DNA from: Mesorhizobium sp. NZP2298
GTDB taxonomy: Bacteria; Pseudomonadota; Alphaproteobacteria; Rhizobiales; Rhizobiaceae
NCBI RefSeq assembly: GCF_013170825.1
Contig: NZ_CP033365.1
Location: forward strand, 3,236,001-3,300,000
Length of the DNA: 64,000 nucleotides
Direction: 5' to 3'
The position numbers and the translations under genes are program-made. Positions 51,135-58,992 of this stretch are shown here, piece by piece. The stretch's first letter is position 1, and each line of letters begins with the position of its first letter. The notes under the pieces are model-generated. The model saw only the letters and a list, made by a program, of their open reading frames with translations, searched no databases and had not been told where the DNA came from.

Positions 51135-51890
51135 ATGTCCCGTCACGTGACCTTCATGACCATCAACGATGCCGCGCATTATTCGCCTGGGGAACGCGCG
51201 GCGATCATCGCCGCCTATCCCGAGCATGAGCGCGAGGCCCGCGCCCGGGGCATTCCGGTTCTGGGCTCGGGCCGCATCTTTCCGGTGGCCGAGGCGCTGA
51301 TTGTGTGCGAGCCGTTCCGTCTGCCGCGCTACTGGCCGCGCATCGGGGCGCTCGATTTCGGCTGGGACCATCCTTCCGCCGCCGTCGAGCTCGCCTGGGA
51401 TACGGAGGCCGATGTCGTCTATGTCACCAAGGCAGCGCGGGCCTCGCAGCAGACACCGGCCATGCAAACGCTGACGCTCAAACCCTGGGGCGAATGGCTG
51501 CCCTTCGCATGGCCGCGCGACGGCCGCCGTGAAACGCTGGAAGGCGCCGGGGTGGCGCTCGCCAAACAATATGCGGCGCACGGGCTGAACATGCTGTCGC
51601 GCCACGCGCAATTTCCGGACGGCTCGGTTTCGGTCGAGGCGGGGCTGATGGAAATGCTCGACCGCATGCAATCCAGCCGCTTCAAGGTATTTTCGACACT
51701 GACCGACTGGTGGGAGGAGTTCCGGCTCTACCATCGCAAGGACGGTCAGGTTGTAAAACTGCGCGACGATTTGATGGCGGCTACGCGCTACGGCGTGATG
51801 ATGCTGCGCGAGGCGGTGGTCGATCCGGCGGAGTTCAGGGCGGCGAGAAGGCCGGTGGGGCAGAGTGATCCGCTGGGGGCTTTTCGGTGA
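51135..51890 (+). CDS. large terminase subunit, C-terminal (nuclease) half
   Basis: 251 residues. HVTFMTINDAAHYSPGERAA and GIPVLGSGRIFPVAEALIVC follow motif III in intact relatives; IGALDFGWDHPSAAVELAWD is the first acidic motif of the RNase H-like nuclease, and KVFSTLTDWWEEFRLYHRK with DDLMAATRYGVMMLREAV the end of the domain. The ATG at 51135 lies inside the ancestral coding sequence; expression as a separate protein is uncertain. The last 187 bp recur at 54464-54650. Confidence 0.85.
   Translation: MSRHVTFMTINDAAHYSPGERAAIIAAYPEHEREARARGIPVLGSGRIFPVAEALIVCEPFRLPRYWPRIGALDFGWDHPSAAVELAWDTEADVVYVTKAARASQQTPAMQTLTLKPWGEWLPFAWPRDGRRETLEGAGVALAKQYAAHGLNMLSRHAQFPDGSVSVEAGLMEMLDRMQSSRFKVFSTLTDWWEEFRLYHRKDGQVVKLRDDLMAATRYGVMMLREAVVDPAEFRAARRPVGQSDPLGAFR
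51704..51890 (+). repeat. terminase 3'-end direct repeat, copy 1
   Basis: GACTGGTGGGAGGAGT through the stop codon matches 54464-54650 with few changes, offset exactly 2,760 bp. The two copies enclose the segment with the zinc-ribbon protein, acetyltransferase fragments and SnoaL gene. Confidence 0.85.
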
Positions 51891-51944
51891 GCGCCAAGCA
51901 CGCTTCCGATTTTGCGGCGAAGGAGAGTCTGCAATTGTGGCGGA

Positions 51945-52748
51945 CTAGATCTGACAGCTTATGAATTCCATCGCTTTATCGCCGCGCTTGTATCCAGCAC
52001 GGGGCGCTTTTGATTCTTCGTCGATCACATGGGCCGAGAATGTTTCGTCGAGCCGCATCAACTTCCATCCCGCACGCTCGCCGCTATTGCTGCCGCCGCG
52101 AACCTGCCAGATACGCATGATATCATTGCCCTCCTGGGTCGCGCCGACAGCGTGAACTTCGACCACCCGAGCGAACCCGTCATAGCGAGGCTCAAGGCAT
52201 TTACCCTTGCGCAGCGCTTCGCAAGCTATTGAAGTCCACATATCGCCTCCCCTTTGGCTAGCGCCCCAATCGCCTCGGCTTCTATTCACCTGTGGCCGTA
52301 CATACTGCCCGGAATCTTCTTTGAAGCCACAAGCATAGCATCTCCACCCTGTGAGGCCGCTACCTTGACCCGTAACATGCAGAAGCGATTTGACACCCTT
52401 GTTGTAGCAATTTGCGCAAATCTTATGTGGCGGCTCGCCATTCTCCATGCCTTGCTTCAATCTATAAACATGAATGCCGGGTGGAAGAGTCTCCAGTTCA
52501 TAGCGCTGCTTCTCAGTTTCCCAATTTTCAAAGCGCATCAGTTCCTTTTCCAAATCGCCTACGCGCTTCAGCAGCGCCGCCTGCGATTCTTGGGACGCGA
52601 GTGCGCCTTGCTGGGCGGTGAAGATCTCTCGTTGCAGTTCGATGGCCTTCGACTGGACAACCGAAACGTCTCGAAGGTCCATCAACGTCTTCACCAGTTC
52701 GCCCGCCGACTTCAACGCACTCAATGCATCCGTCACACCGACAACCAT
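51945..52748 (-). CDS. hypothetical coiled-coil zinc-ribbon protein
   Basis: 267 residues. Residues about 5-85 form a coiled coil (KAIELQREIFTAQQGALASQ, KRVGDLEKELMRFENWETEK). Two CxxC pairs follow (CANCYNKG, WRCYACGFK) in the middle, a zinc ribbon, then a C-terminal alpha/beta part of unknown type. Such proteins occur in phage and genomic islands, where they often bind nucleic acid. GC is lower than the surroundings. Function not assigned. Confidence 0.6.
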   Translation of the reverse strand: MVVGVTDALSALKSAGELVKTLMDLRDVSVVQSKAIELQREIFTAQQGALASQESQAALLKRVGDLEKELMRFENWETEKQRYELETLPPGIHVYRLKQGMENGEPPHKICANCYNKGVKSLLHVTGQGSGLTGWRCYACGFKEDSGQYVRPQVNRSRGDWGASQRGGDMWTSIACEALRKGKCLEPRYDGFARVVEVHAVGATQEGNDIMRIWQVRGGSNSGERAGWKLMRLDETFSAHVIDEESKAPRAGYKRGDKAMEFISCQI

Positions 52749-52904
52749 GGGAATCGCCCTCCACCAACTGACGGAAGAGACTAGATTCTCGCATTATTTA
52801 GAGTCCTCTAACCTGCTGCTTTGGCATTCACGCTCATAAGTGGTCAAGCTCGAGCGGTCCGCGCTCCCTAATGGAAAGCCGACCGCAATGACTCGGGCCT
52901 CCGT

Positions 52905-53141
52905 ATGCCCCTCCGCGTCGTCCCCGCCACGTTGCGCGGTCTCTCCTACGTCGCCGCGAACCTGCGCCCCGAGGACAGTGCCGAGATCAACTGCCAGCTT
53001 GACCATTGGTCGCCGGCGCTGCTGGCGCTGACGGCGTTGCAGGGGTTTGCCTATGTCGCCGAGCTCGACGGCAATCCTGAGGCTGGATTTGGCGCCGCCG
53101 AGCAGTGGAGCGGGCTGTGGATCGCTTGGAGTTGGGGCACG
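52905..53141 (+). pseudogene. acetyltransferase fragment A (phage gp13-like)
   Basis: N-terminal 79 residues of the intact gene at 58993: RVVPATLRGLSYVAANLRPE, then NCQLDHWSPALLALTALQGF and EAGFGAAEQWSGLWIAWSWG. Homology ends abruptly at GTRR, where SnoaL-related sequence begins on the other strand. No C-terminal part remains nearby. Confidence 0.85.
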
Positions 53142-53148
53142 CGCCGAT

Positions 53149-53520
53149 TTACTCCACGATCTTCCAATAGGAATCCTTGCGGATCACCTTGCCGTCGCGA
53201 AACGTGTAGAAGTCGCAGCCGTGGACTTGCTTTTTCACGCCCTCGCGGGTGGTGCCGGTGAGGAGCCATTTCGACATGCCGGTATTGGCGGCTGAATCCA
53301 CGAAATGCTCATCGTTGCCGTAGTGGACGTCGGGCAAGCCCTCAAAGCGCGACGCCAGCGCTGCTCGTACATCTGCCTTGCCTTCGAGACGAGACCCCCA
53401 GGGGTTGCTTCCCCTCGGCATCTCCAGGACGCAATCGTCGGCAAAAAACGCCATGATGCGATCGAGATCGTGTGCGTTGAAGGCCTCGCATAGCTCGCTC
53501 AATGTCGATCGAATGTCCAT
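53149..53520 (-). CDS. SnoaL-like / nuclear transport factor 2 fold protein
   Basis: 123 residues. STLSELCEAFNAHDLDRIMA then FFADDCVLEMPRGSNPWGSR and HVDFYTFRDGKVI-like end (CDFYTFRDGKVIRKDSYWKI) are the NTF2-like polyketide-cyclase/SnoaL pattern. The start at 53520 is the ATG that begins the family domain. It occupies the break in acetyltransferase fragment A and appears to have replaced that gene's 3' end. Confidence 0.82.
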   Translation of the reverse strand: MDIRSTLSELCEAFNAHDLDRIMAFFADDCVLEMPRGSNPWGSRLEGKADVRAALASRFEGLPDVHYGNDEHFVDSAANTGMSKWLLTGTTREGVKKQVHGCDFYTFRDGKVIRKDSYWKIVE

Positions 53521-53649
53521 TCCTGCCTCCGCCGACCCGGATGGTTGATACTCGTTCGTGCGCGTTCCTAAGTAGGTCATTGGCGACCGGGTCGGTCAAG
53601 GCCGCAGAGACTCCATCCTAGGCGGGAAGTGCAGCCCGATGGCCTCCTT

Positions 53650-53865
53650 ATGAGCGTACGCATCCTCCCCGCAACCCCGCGCGACCTCTCCTACATCACC
53701 GCCAATCTCCGCCCCGAGGACCGCACCGAGATCGACTGCCAGCTCGACCATTGGTCGCTGGCGCTCTTGGCGCTGACGGCACTGCATGGGTTTGCCTACG
53801 TCGCAGAGCGCGACGGCAATCCGGAGGCCGGCTTTGGCGCAGCCGAGCAGCGCAGCGGGTTATGA
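53650..53865 (+). pseudogene. acetyltransferase fragment B (phage gp13-like)
   Basis: 71 codons: RILPATPRDLSYITANLRPE, DCQLDHWSLALLALTALHGF, then EAGFGAAEQRSGL and a stop. The sequence matches the N-terminus of the intact gene at 58993, with a premature stop where homology ends. Confidence 0.8.
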
Positions 53866-53955
53866 AGCGCCTAGAGTCGGGCACGCATGTTGTGAGGCGA
53901 TATGTGCGTATATTGACAAAAAATATGGGCATCTGTTCAATCGCCCGATAGGTGG

Positions 53956-54384
53956 GTGATGCAATATTTTAAAATATGGCCGAATGTCGCTGGCGGGATT
54001 GGCGAAAACACCGTCCTCGACCGAAGCGTCCATCCGCCAATCGTGACCAGGCTTCACTATGTGGTAGAGGGCTGGTTCGGTGATGTGATCGTTACGACAT
54101 TCCCCTCTTTCCTCGTCACCCAGGAAACCCAGCACGCACTGCAGGAGATGGGCTTTTCAGGTGCGACGTTCGCCGAGGCCGAAGTGACTATCTCGGAAGA
54201 GTGTGAAGAGGATCAGCCCGGGCTGCAGCTGCCACCTTTCGTCTGGCTTAAAGTGAACGGCAAGGCCGGCCGCGACGATTTCGGGGTCGCAATGCCTTTC
54301 CGCCTCGTCATCTCGAGGCGCATTCTCGATTTGTTGGAATCGTTGGGCATACCGTTTGCTGTGGTCGAGCCTTACGAACAGTAA
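53956..54384 (+). CDS. hypothetical protein, possible immunity-type protein
   Basis: 142 residues. YFKIWPNVAGGIGENTVLDR, VTRLHYVVEGWFGDVIVTTF and FVWLKVNGKAGRDDFGVAMP, then RILDLLESLGIPFAVVEPYE. The overall pattern (start YFxxxPxVxGGxGxNTVxDxSxHPP, acidic C-terminal end) resembles families that occur beside polymorphic toxins as immunity proteins. I cannot confirm this. No toxin gene is directly beside it; a toxin-like tail is at 58.3 kb. The AT-rich leader suggests acquired DNA. Confidence 0.6.
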   Translation: MMQYFKIWPNVAGGIGENTVLDRSVHPPIVTRLHYVVEGWFGDVIVTTFPSFLVTQETQHALQEMGFSGATFAEAEVTISEECEEDQPGLQLPPFVWLKVNGKAGRDDFGVAMPFRLVISRRILDLLESLGIPFAVVEPYEQ

Positions 54385-54457
54385 CAGGATCGCGTCTTTG
54401 TTGTCGTGGCGACGCAACGCTGACCGGCCTTTCCAGTGAAGTTTCGCGGCAGTCCAC

Positions 54458-54650
54458 GCTCGGCGACTGGTGGGAGGAGTTCCGGCTCTACCATCGCAAG
54501 GGCGGCCAGGTTGTAAAACTGCGCGACGATTTGATGGCGGCCACACGCTATGGCGTGATGATGCTGCGCGAGGCGGTGGTCGATCCGGCGGAGTTCAAGG
54601 CTGCGCGACGGCCGGCGGGACAGAGCGACCCGCTGGGGGCGTTTCGGTAA
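54458..54650 (+). pseudogene. terminase 3' fragment (direct repeat copy 2)
   Basis: Encodes WWEEFRLYHRKGGQVVKLRD, DLMAATRYGVMMLREAVVDP and the final QSDPLGAFR, then a stop, matching the end of the terminase at 51890. The upstream sequence is unrelated to terminase, so it is an orphan 3' end. Confidence 0.85.
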
Positions 54651-54665
54651 CTTCCACTTCGTCAT

Positions 54666-54684
54666 TCTCGGGCTTGACCCGAGA
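54666..54684. repeat. palindrome TCTCGGG-CTTGA-CCCGAGA
   Basis: A perfect 7-bp hairpin, followed by CTCCATGCCG. This is the short dispersed palindrome seen repeatedly between rhizobial genes. There is no T-run, so it is not a standard terminator. Confidence 0.6.
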
Positions 54685-55006
54685 CTCCATGCCGCGAGAT
54701 CAGCCGAAGATTGCGGCGGAACAGAATTCCACACCCTAGCGGCGTTCATGCGTCTCGGCATGGATGTCTTGGGCTGCGGAGCAGCTCCTATGGTCTGCGC
54801 CGCGTCGCTCCCTCCTTGCTTCGCCCATGGATGACGAACGCACGGGGCGCCTGGCCGCGCCTGTAATCCGCGACATCGGCCGGTCCCTCTCAAAAAAACT
54901 TCGATCCGACAAACCCGCGAACGCAGCAGCGTCCGCGCGGTCCGGCCGTGCCGTGATCGCCGGCGCCCGCCTCCTTTGTTCAAGCCAGCCAGGCAGGAAA
55001 CAGCCA

Positions 55007-57205
55007 ATGGTCCATGTCATCCCGCTTTCCATTGCCGGGCGCCGGCTCGATACCGGCAACGCGCCGCAATATCCCCAGGGATCGCCGATCGGCGGCGCCA
55101 TGCAGGGGCTTGGCGATCACCTTGCCGCCGTCGCCGAGCGCTACCAGCAGATGAAGGACCAGCAGGACGCGTTCGACGCCGAGATCGCGCGCCGCCGGTT
55201 CAACGGCCAGATCGCGCAGGCCGAAGACGAGGTGACAGCGAACGCGCCGGCCGACGGTGCGGGCCTGCATGAGGCCATGTATGGCCAGGTCAATCCGTAC
55301 GACGGCCGGGTGGCGAAGACCGGGCTGTTCGACAAGCTGTTTGCCGCCGCCTTGCCCGGCATGCCCGAGAGCCAGCGCGCCGCTTTCGCCAGCCAGAAGG
55401 AGGCGATGCGCCGAACCGGCTCGCTTCGCATGGCGGCACGGCAGATTCAGCGGCGCAAGGATTATGAGAAGGACCAGTTATCGCGGGTACACGCCGCCGA
55501 GCTCAACAATATAGTGCGGAGCGATCCGAACGACTACGCTGCCTTCGATGCCGCGCGCCGGCGCGGCCTCGATCTCATCACCAAGATGGGCCTTGATCCA
55601 CAAAGCAAGGCACAAGCCGAAGCCGCTTGGTTCGACCGCTCGGCAAAGACCCGATTTGAAACTCTAATCGCCAGGAATCCGCGAGCAGCCCTCAATCTAC
55701 TGGGGCTGAAAAATGGCGCAGGCAGCGGAAGCGACCTTCCGCCAGAGGCTGTTGACGAGGTCACAACCGGCTCTGTTGCACAAGCCGACAGCTTTGGCGC
55801 GTCAAACGGGAAGGAAGATCGTATTCGCAAGGTCGACCCAAGTGAGCGAGTTGGACAGGCGTTTCAGGACAATCTTCCGATCGACGTGCTGCTTGCACAG
55901 CTATCGCCTGAGTCATACGGCGACCTGGTTCGCCAGGCCCGCAGCGCCGAAGCCGCGAGCTTCATATCCATGCATGCCGGCCTCAACACTGACACGCAGA
56001 AGGCAAAGGCGGCCCTAGCCAATATGGAGCCCTATTCCGGTTCAAGATATGACGATTCCGAATTCGCCCATTTTTTTGGCGCGGAAGAGGGCGGCAATCG
56101 ATCCAGGAATTTCAACTGGAGGGTGGATGTCAGCCCATATGTTGCCGATATGCGTGTTACGCCCACCAGTGAAGTAGATGCGTCTGTCTTCGCGGCAAAG
56201 CCGGTCCCGAACCGCTTCTCGCCGAAGCAAGACCCCGAAATGTACAAGCAGGACCAGGCGCGCTTTGAACGAGATCAGAGACGCTATGAGCTGAACGCGG
56301 ATGCTGCCGCATTCGTCATACAGCAAAGGCAAGTCGACCCGGCCGGCTATGCCCGCAAAGTCACGCCCGCTCTCGACGCTGCCCTCAAGGATTTATCGAC
56401 GCCAGAGAGCCTGCGGACCGCGCTTGCGCTGTCATTCGCCTCCCAGCGTCAGTTGGGTATTGCAAAGCCTCAGCCGTTGCCCCAGTCCGATGCCGAGGGT
56501 TTGCTCAAGACCTGGGCCGATTCGCCTGATCCCGAGCAAGCGCGGCAGCAGGCGCTGAAGGGAATAGTGGACCCGAAGTGGCGCAAGTCGTTGGCCAAGC
56601 AGTTGGATGATATTGAGGCGGCTCGAGCACAGCCGACTGCTGCGCTTGATAGTGACCGAATTGATGACGTCGATTCCGAACGCCCAGCTGAATTCGCGAA
56701 ATCCATCCACCTTTCGCCAGCAGACATTATTCGGTTGAAGAAGACGCTGATGACCGAATGGTTCGTCAAGGACGGCGATGACGAGGCCAAAGGTGTCATC
56801 GATACGATTCTAAATCGGTTGGCGTCAGAGCATTGGGGGCACAATATCTCAGACGTGGTCAATTACTGGGCACAATTCTCGGACGTTAACAGCAAAAACA
56901 CTATTCCTCTTGGTCGAAACGACATCGACCAACTATCGGTCGATGATCCTCGCTTTGCCAAGGCGTCAAAAATGGTCGATGAGTATCTGTTACAACGGGC
57001 AAGCGGCACGCCGTCCAAGGTTGGCGACAATTTGAACTATGCCAACCCGAAGGTGTCGGATGCGGCGAATCTCGTCTGGATAAATAAGCTTGATGGCCCG
57101 AGACTTGGACAGCACTGGCACGGTACGACCGATGAAAATCAGCGATACCGCCCCGGAAAATTCCGTATCAACCTGCCCAAGGATTATTACCCATTGGCGA
57201 ATTAA
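55007..57205 (+). CDS. phage internal virion protein with C-terminal cell-wall hydrolase domain (copy 1)
   Basis: 732 residues. The N-terminus (RRLDTGNAPQYPQGSPIGGA, then LGDHLAAVAERYQQMKDQQD) is helical and shared with the second copy at 63085. The C-terminal 160 residues look like a SleB/Hydrolase_2 domain: DDEAKGVIDTILNRLASEHW, NISDVVNYWAQFSDVN, with the conserved glutamate and QFS motif. It would open the peptidoglycan during DNA injection. The 104 bp upstream are also shared with copy 2. The ATG at 55007 has CAGGAAA upstream. Confidence 0.78.
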   Translation: MVHVIPLSIAGRRLDTGNAPQYPQGSPIGGAMQGLGDHLAAVAERYQQMKDQQDAFDAEIARRRFNGQIAQAEDEVTANAPADGAGLHEAMYGQVNPYDGRVAKTGLFDKLFAAALPGMPESQRAAFASQKEAMRRTGSLRMAARQIQRRKDYEKDQLSRVHAAELNNIVRSDPNDYAAFDAARRRGLDLITKMGLDPQSKAQAEAAWFDRSAKTRFETLIARNPRAALNLLGLKNGAGSGSDLPPEAVDEVTTGSVAQADSFGASNGKEDRIRKVDPSERVGQAFQDNLPIDVLLAQLSPESYGDLVRQARSAEAASFISMHAGLNTDTQKAKAALANMEPYSGSRYDDSEFAHFFGAEEGGNRSRNFNWRVDVSPYVADMRVTPTSEVDASVFAAKPVPNRFSPKQDPEMYKQDQARFERDQRRYELNADAAAFVIQQRQVDPAGYARKVTPALDAALKDLSTPESLRTALALSFASQRQLGIAKPQPLPQSDAEGLLKTWADSPDPEQARQQALKGIVDPKWRKSLAKQLDDIEAARAQPTAALDSDRIDDVDSERPAEFAKSIHLSPADIIRLKKTLMTEWFVKDGDDEAKGVIDTILNRLASEHWGHNISDVVNYWAQFSDVNSKNTIPLGRNDIDQLSVDDPRFAKASKMVDEYLLQRASGTPSKVGDNLNYANPKVSDAANLVWINKLDGPRLGQHWHGTTDENQRYRPGKFRINLPKDYYPLAN

Positions 57206-57312
57206 ACATCGAGCAAACCCCGCAACAAGGCCTTGCGTCGTTGTTGTGGTCCGTTTGCAAGTGAATTAGATGTGATCACATAAGATTGGATCAGGTCGAG
57301 AGGTTCACGAAC

Positions 57313-57591
57313 GTGCGTTTAGTCTTGTTAGCCTTTTTGCTCGTGGGGCTCCATGTAACGCCGGCTGTCGCAATCACCCTTTCCGCCAAAGAGTGGAGGG
57401 CATTCTCTTGCGTACTGAAGAAGGCTCGTAATCAAGGCAATCCCGACGTCGCGGCCGGATATGCAATCGACGAATGTCCGACCGGAGGCCTCAATGAAGC
57501 ACAGAAGGAGCGTGTCAGAAACTTGGTCACCCGCCGGCTGATGAAGGAATACGGAATGACGTGCCTGGGGACAGGGTGCGGCCCCAAGTAA
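57313..57591 (+). CDS. small secreted hypothetical protein
   Basis: 92 residues from a GTG at 57313; MRLVLLAFLLVGLHVTPAVA is a signal peptide (a TTG at 57286 adds nine residues). EWRAFSCVLKKARNQG and AIDECPTGGLNEAQKERVRN then MTCLGTGCG contain four cysteines. GAGAGG lies 10 nt before the GTG. No family recognised. It lies between the virion protein and the repeat cluster. Confidence 0.55.
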   Translation: MRLVLLAFLLVGLHVTPAVAITLSAKEWRAFSCVLKKARNQGNPDVAAGYAIDECPTGGLNEAQKERVRNLVTRRLMKEYGMTCLGTGCGPK

Positions 57592-57619
57592 GTGGGAAGC
57601 AGCATTATGGTGCGCAGCG

Positions 57620-57776
57620 GTGACGGCGCACTATTTTGAATAGCGGAAAACGGTGACAGTGCACTTTTATAGTCCCAGACAGGGAATTACGGTGACGGTG
57701 TACTTTTGGATGCTGTACCCGCGTGATTGAGTGAAAGGGCCAGACTGCACTATGGAAATGAGTGCACTGTCACCGC
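57620..57776. repeat. REP-like cluster of GGTGACAGTGCAC motifs
   Basis: Forms of GGTGACnGnGyACTwTTTT occur three times in direct order (about 57620, 57651 and 57690), and AGTGCACTGTCACCG (57759-57773) is the inverted copy. Spacing is 31-69 bp. Similar arrays accompany REP-associated tyrosine transposases; no transposase is seen here. The array sits at the 5' end of the next gene. Confidence 0.65.
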
Positions 57777-58575
57777 AATCCGACAATTGGACGATGCCGG
57801 TCTGGGCGGGATTGTTCCCGGCGGCAAGCCGGGCCTTTCGGTGGGCGAGTTGTTTCGGGAGGACGCCAAAGCCCTTGGCAAGGTCGCGGCGAATACCGGG
57901 ATCGCCGTAGCCAACGTAAATGATTGGATTGCCTATGGCATGTCCGGAGGGGCGATCAGCCCTCCCGATTACAAGCATGCCTACTACGAGCCCTCCAACA
58001 ATGTCGAGAAGCTGATGATGCGTCAGGGGACTGACGCATTGGGTTGGGCGATACCGGTGCCCGGGGTTGGTCGAGCCGTTGAAAAAGGGATCCCACGAGC
58101 AATTGAGTTGATGGGTTCGGGCGGGGCGGCGCGAGCAGAAGGATCTATCGGCACCAAATCCTTCTTGAACACGGAAGCGGCAAATGCGTCGCTTGCAAAG
58201 CCAACCGAAGAGTTTGCAAGCAGGAGCGCAAATATCTATGATCCTCAAATCAAATCAGCTCGTTCGATTTTCGACGATTACCCAGGTGCAGTGAAGGCCG
58301 GTAACAATGAAAACCTCCTCATCGACCCCAAAACAGGGGAGCATCTCTCCGACCCAGAAACTGGAAGACTCCTTTACGACGCCGAAAGAAGACCCCTCGT
58401 CGCCGAAAGAGTGGTCGGACGAAGTGCCGTGGGAGGAAAAGATACTGCCATCCTACCGGAAGAATATGCCGCCGCTACTAAGGCAGCGATTGGCCAGGGG
58501 TATACGGCAGTCGAGGCGAGAGCGCTTCCAAAAGGAGTAGTCGGAGATCTGGTTGACCAGACAAGAGCATTTTGA
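57727..58575 (+). CDS. 5'-truncated phage-region protein with toxin-like C-terminus
   Basis: About 265 residues downstream of the repeat array; the TTG at 57727 is inside the repeat, so the true start was probably lost. VNDWIAYGMSGGAISPPDYK, then YEPSNNVEKLMMRQGTDALG, looks like part of a large phage protein. The C-terminus (LLIDPKTGEHLSDPETGRLL, RPLVAERVVGRSAVGGKDTA, AAIGQGYTAVEARALPKGVV) resembles C-terminal modules of polymorphic toxins or polyvalent phage proteins. I cannot name the enzyme. Low-confidence start. Confidence 0.5.
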   Translation: MSERARLHYGNECTVTAIRQLDDAGLGGIVPGGKPGLSVGELFREDAKALGKVAANTGIAVANVNDWIAYGMSGGAISPPDYKHAYYEPSNNVEKLMMRQGTDALGWAIPVPGVGRAVEKGIPRAIELMGSGGAARAEGSIGTKSFLNTEAANASLAKPTEEFASRSANIYDPQIKSARSIFDDYPGAVKAGNNENLLIDPKTGEHLSDPETGRLLYDAERRPLVAERVVGRSAVGGKDTAILPEEYAAATKAAIGQGYTAVEARALPKGVVGDLVDQTRAF

Positions 58576-58673
58576 AGTGGTGCGCTTCTGGAATCGAACG
58601 ATCGAAATTCAGCGTAAGGCGGCGCTGGAGAAGGCGGCGCGGGCGGATCGTTAGGGCGCGGCAAAGTACCAAA

Positions 58674-58687
58674 TAGGAATTTTTTCT
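58674..58687 (+). repeat. 14-bp motif TAGGAATTTTTTCT, site 3
   Basis: Differs from sites 1 and 2 only at the last base. It lies 9 nt before the -35 box of short RNA copy 3. Confidence 0.65.
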
Positions 58688-58696
58688 CACATCTCA

Positions 58697-58726
58697 TTGA
58701 CGGCGTGAGGGCAGCAATGGTACATT
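58697..58726 (+). promoter_or_regulatory. sigma-70-type promoter of short RNA copy 3
   Basis: -35 TTGACG (58697-58702), 18-nt spacer with GCGTGAGGGCAG, -10 TACATT (58721-58726). Confidence 0.55.
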
Positions 58727-58732
58727 TTGTCC

Positions 58733-58783
58733 ATGGTGCTGATTTGCGCCGGCGACCCGCCCTTGAGGCGGGTTTTGTCTTTG
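58733..58783 (+). ncRNA. short transcription unit, copy 3 of 3
   Basis: The core CATGGTGCTGATTTGCGCC is unchanged, then hairpin ACCCGCC (58755-58761), loop CTTGA, GGCGGGT (58767-58773) and TTTGTCTTT. The stem is kept while the loop changed from GCCGA to CTTGA, which suggests the fold matters. An ATG is at the predicted +1 again. Confidence 0.6.
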
Positions 58784-58992
58784 CGCAGTGCGGTATGTGC
58801 CGCCACGATTGCGACGGAGCTCGGCGCCTCGGAATTCTGCATCATCGCGGCCACGGCATGGCTCCCTTCGGCTGCTGAGCAGTTCCAGGGCGGGCGGCGC
58901 CGCGCTGCTCGCTCCTTGCCCGGCCATAGGATGACGAAAGGTGGGCATCGGCGCTTCCTTCGCTGACGATGGCTACTGACGAAAGTCCATCC

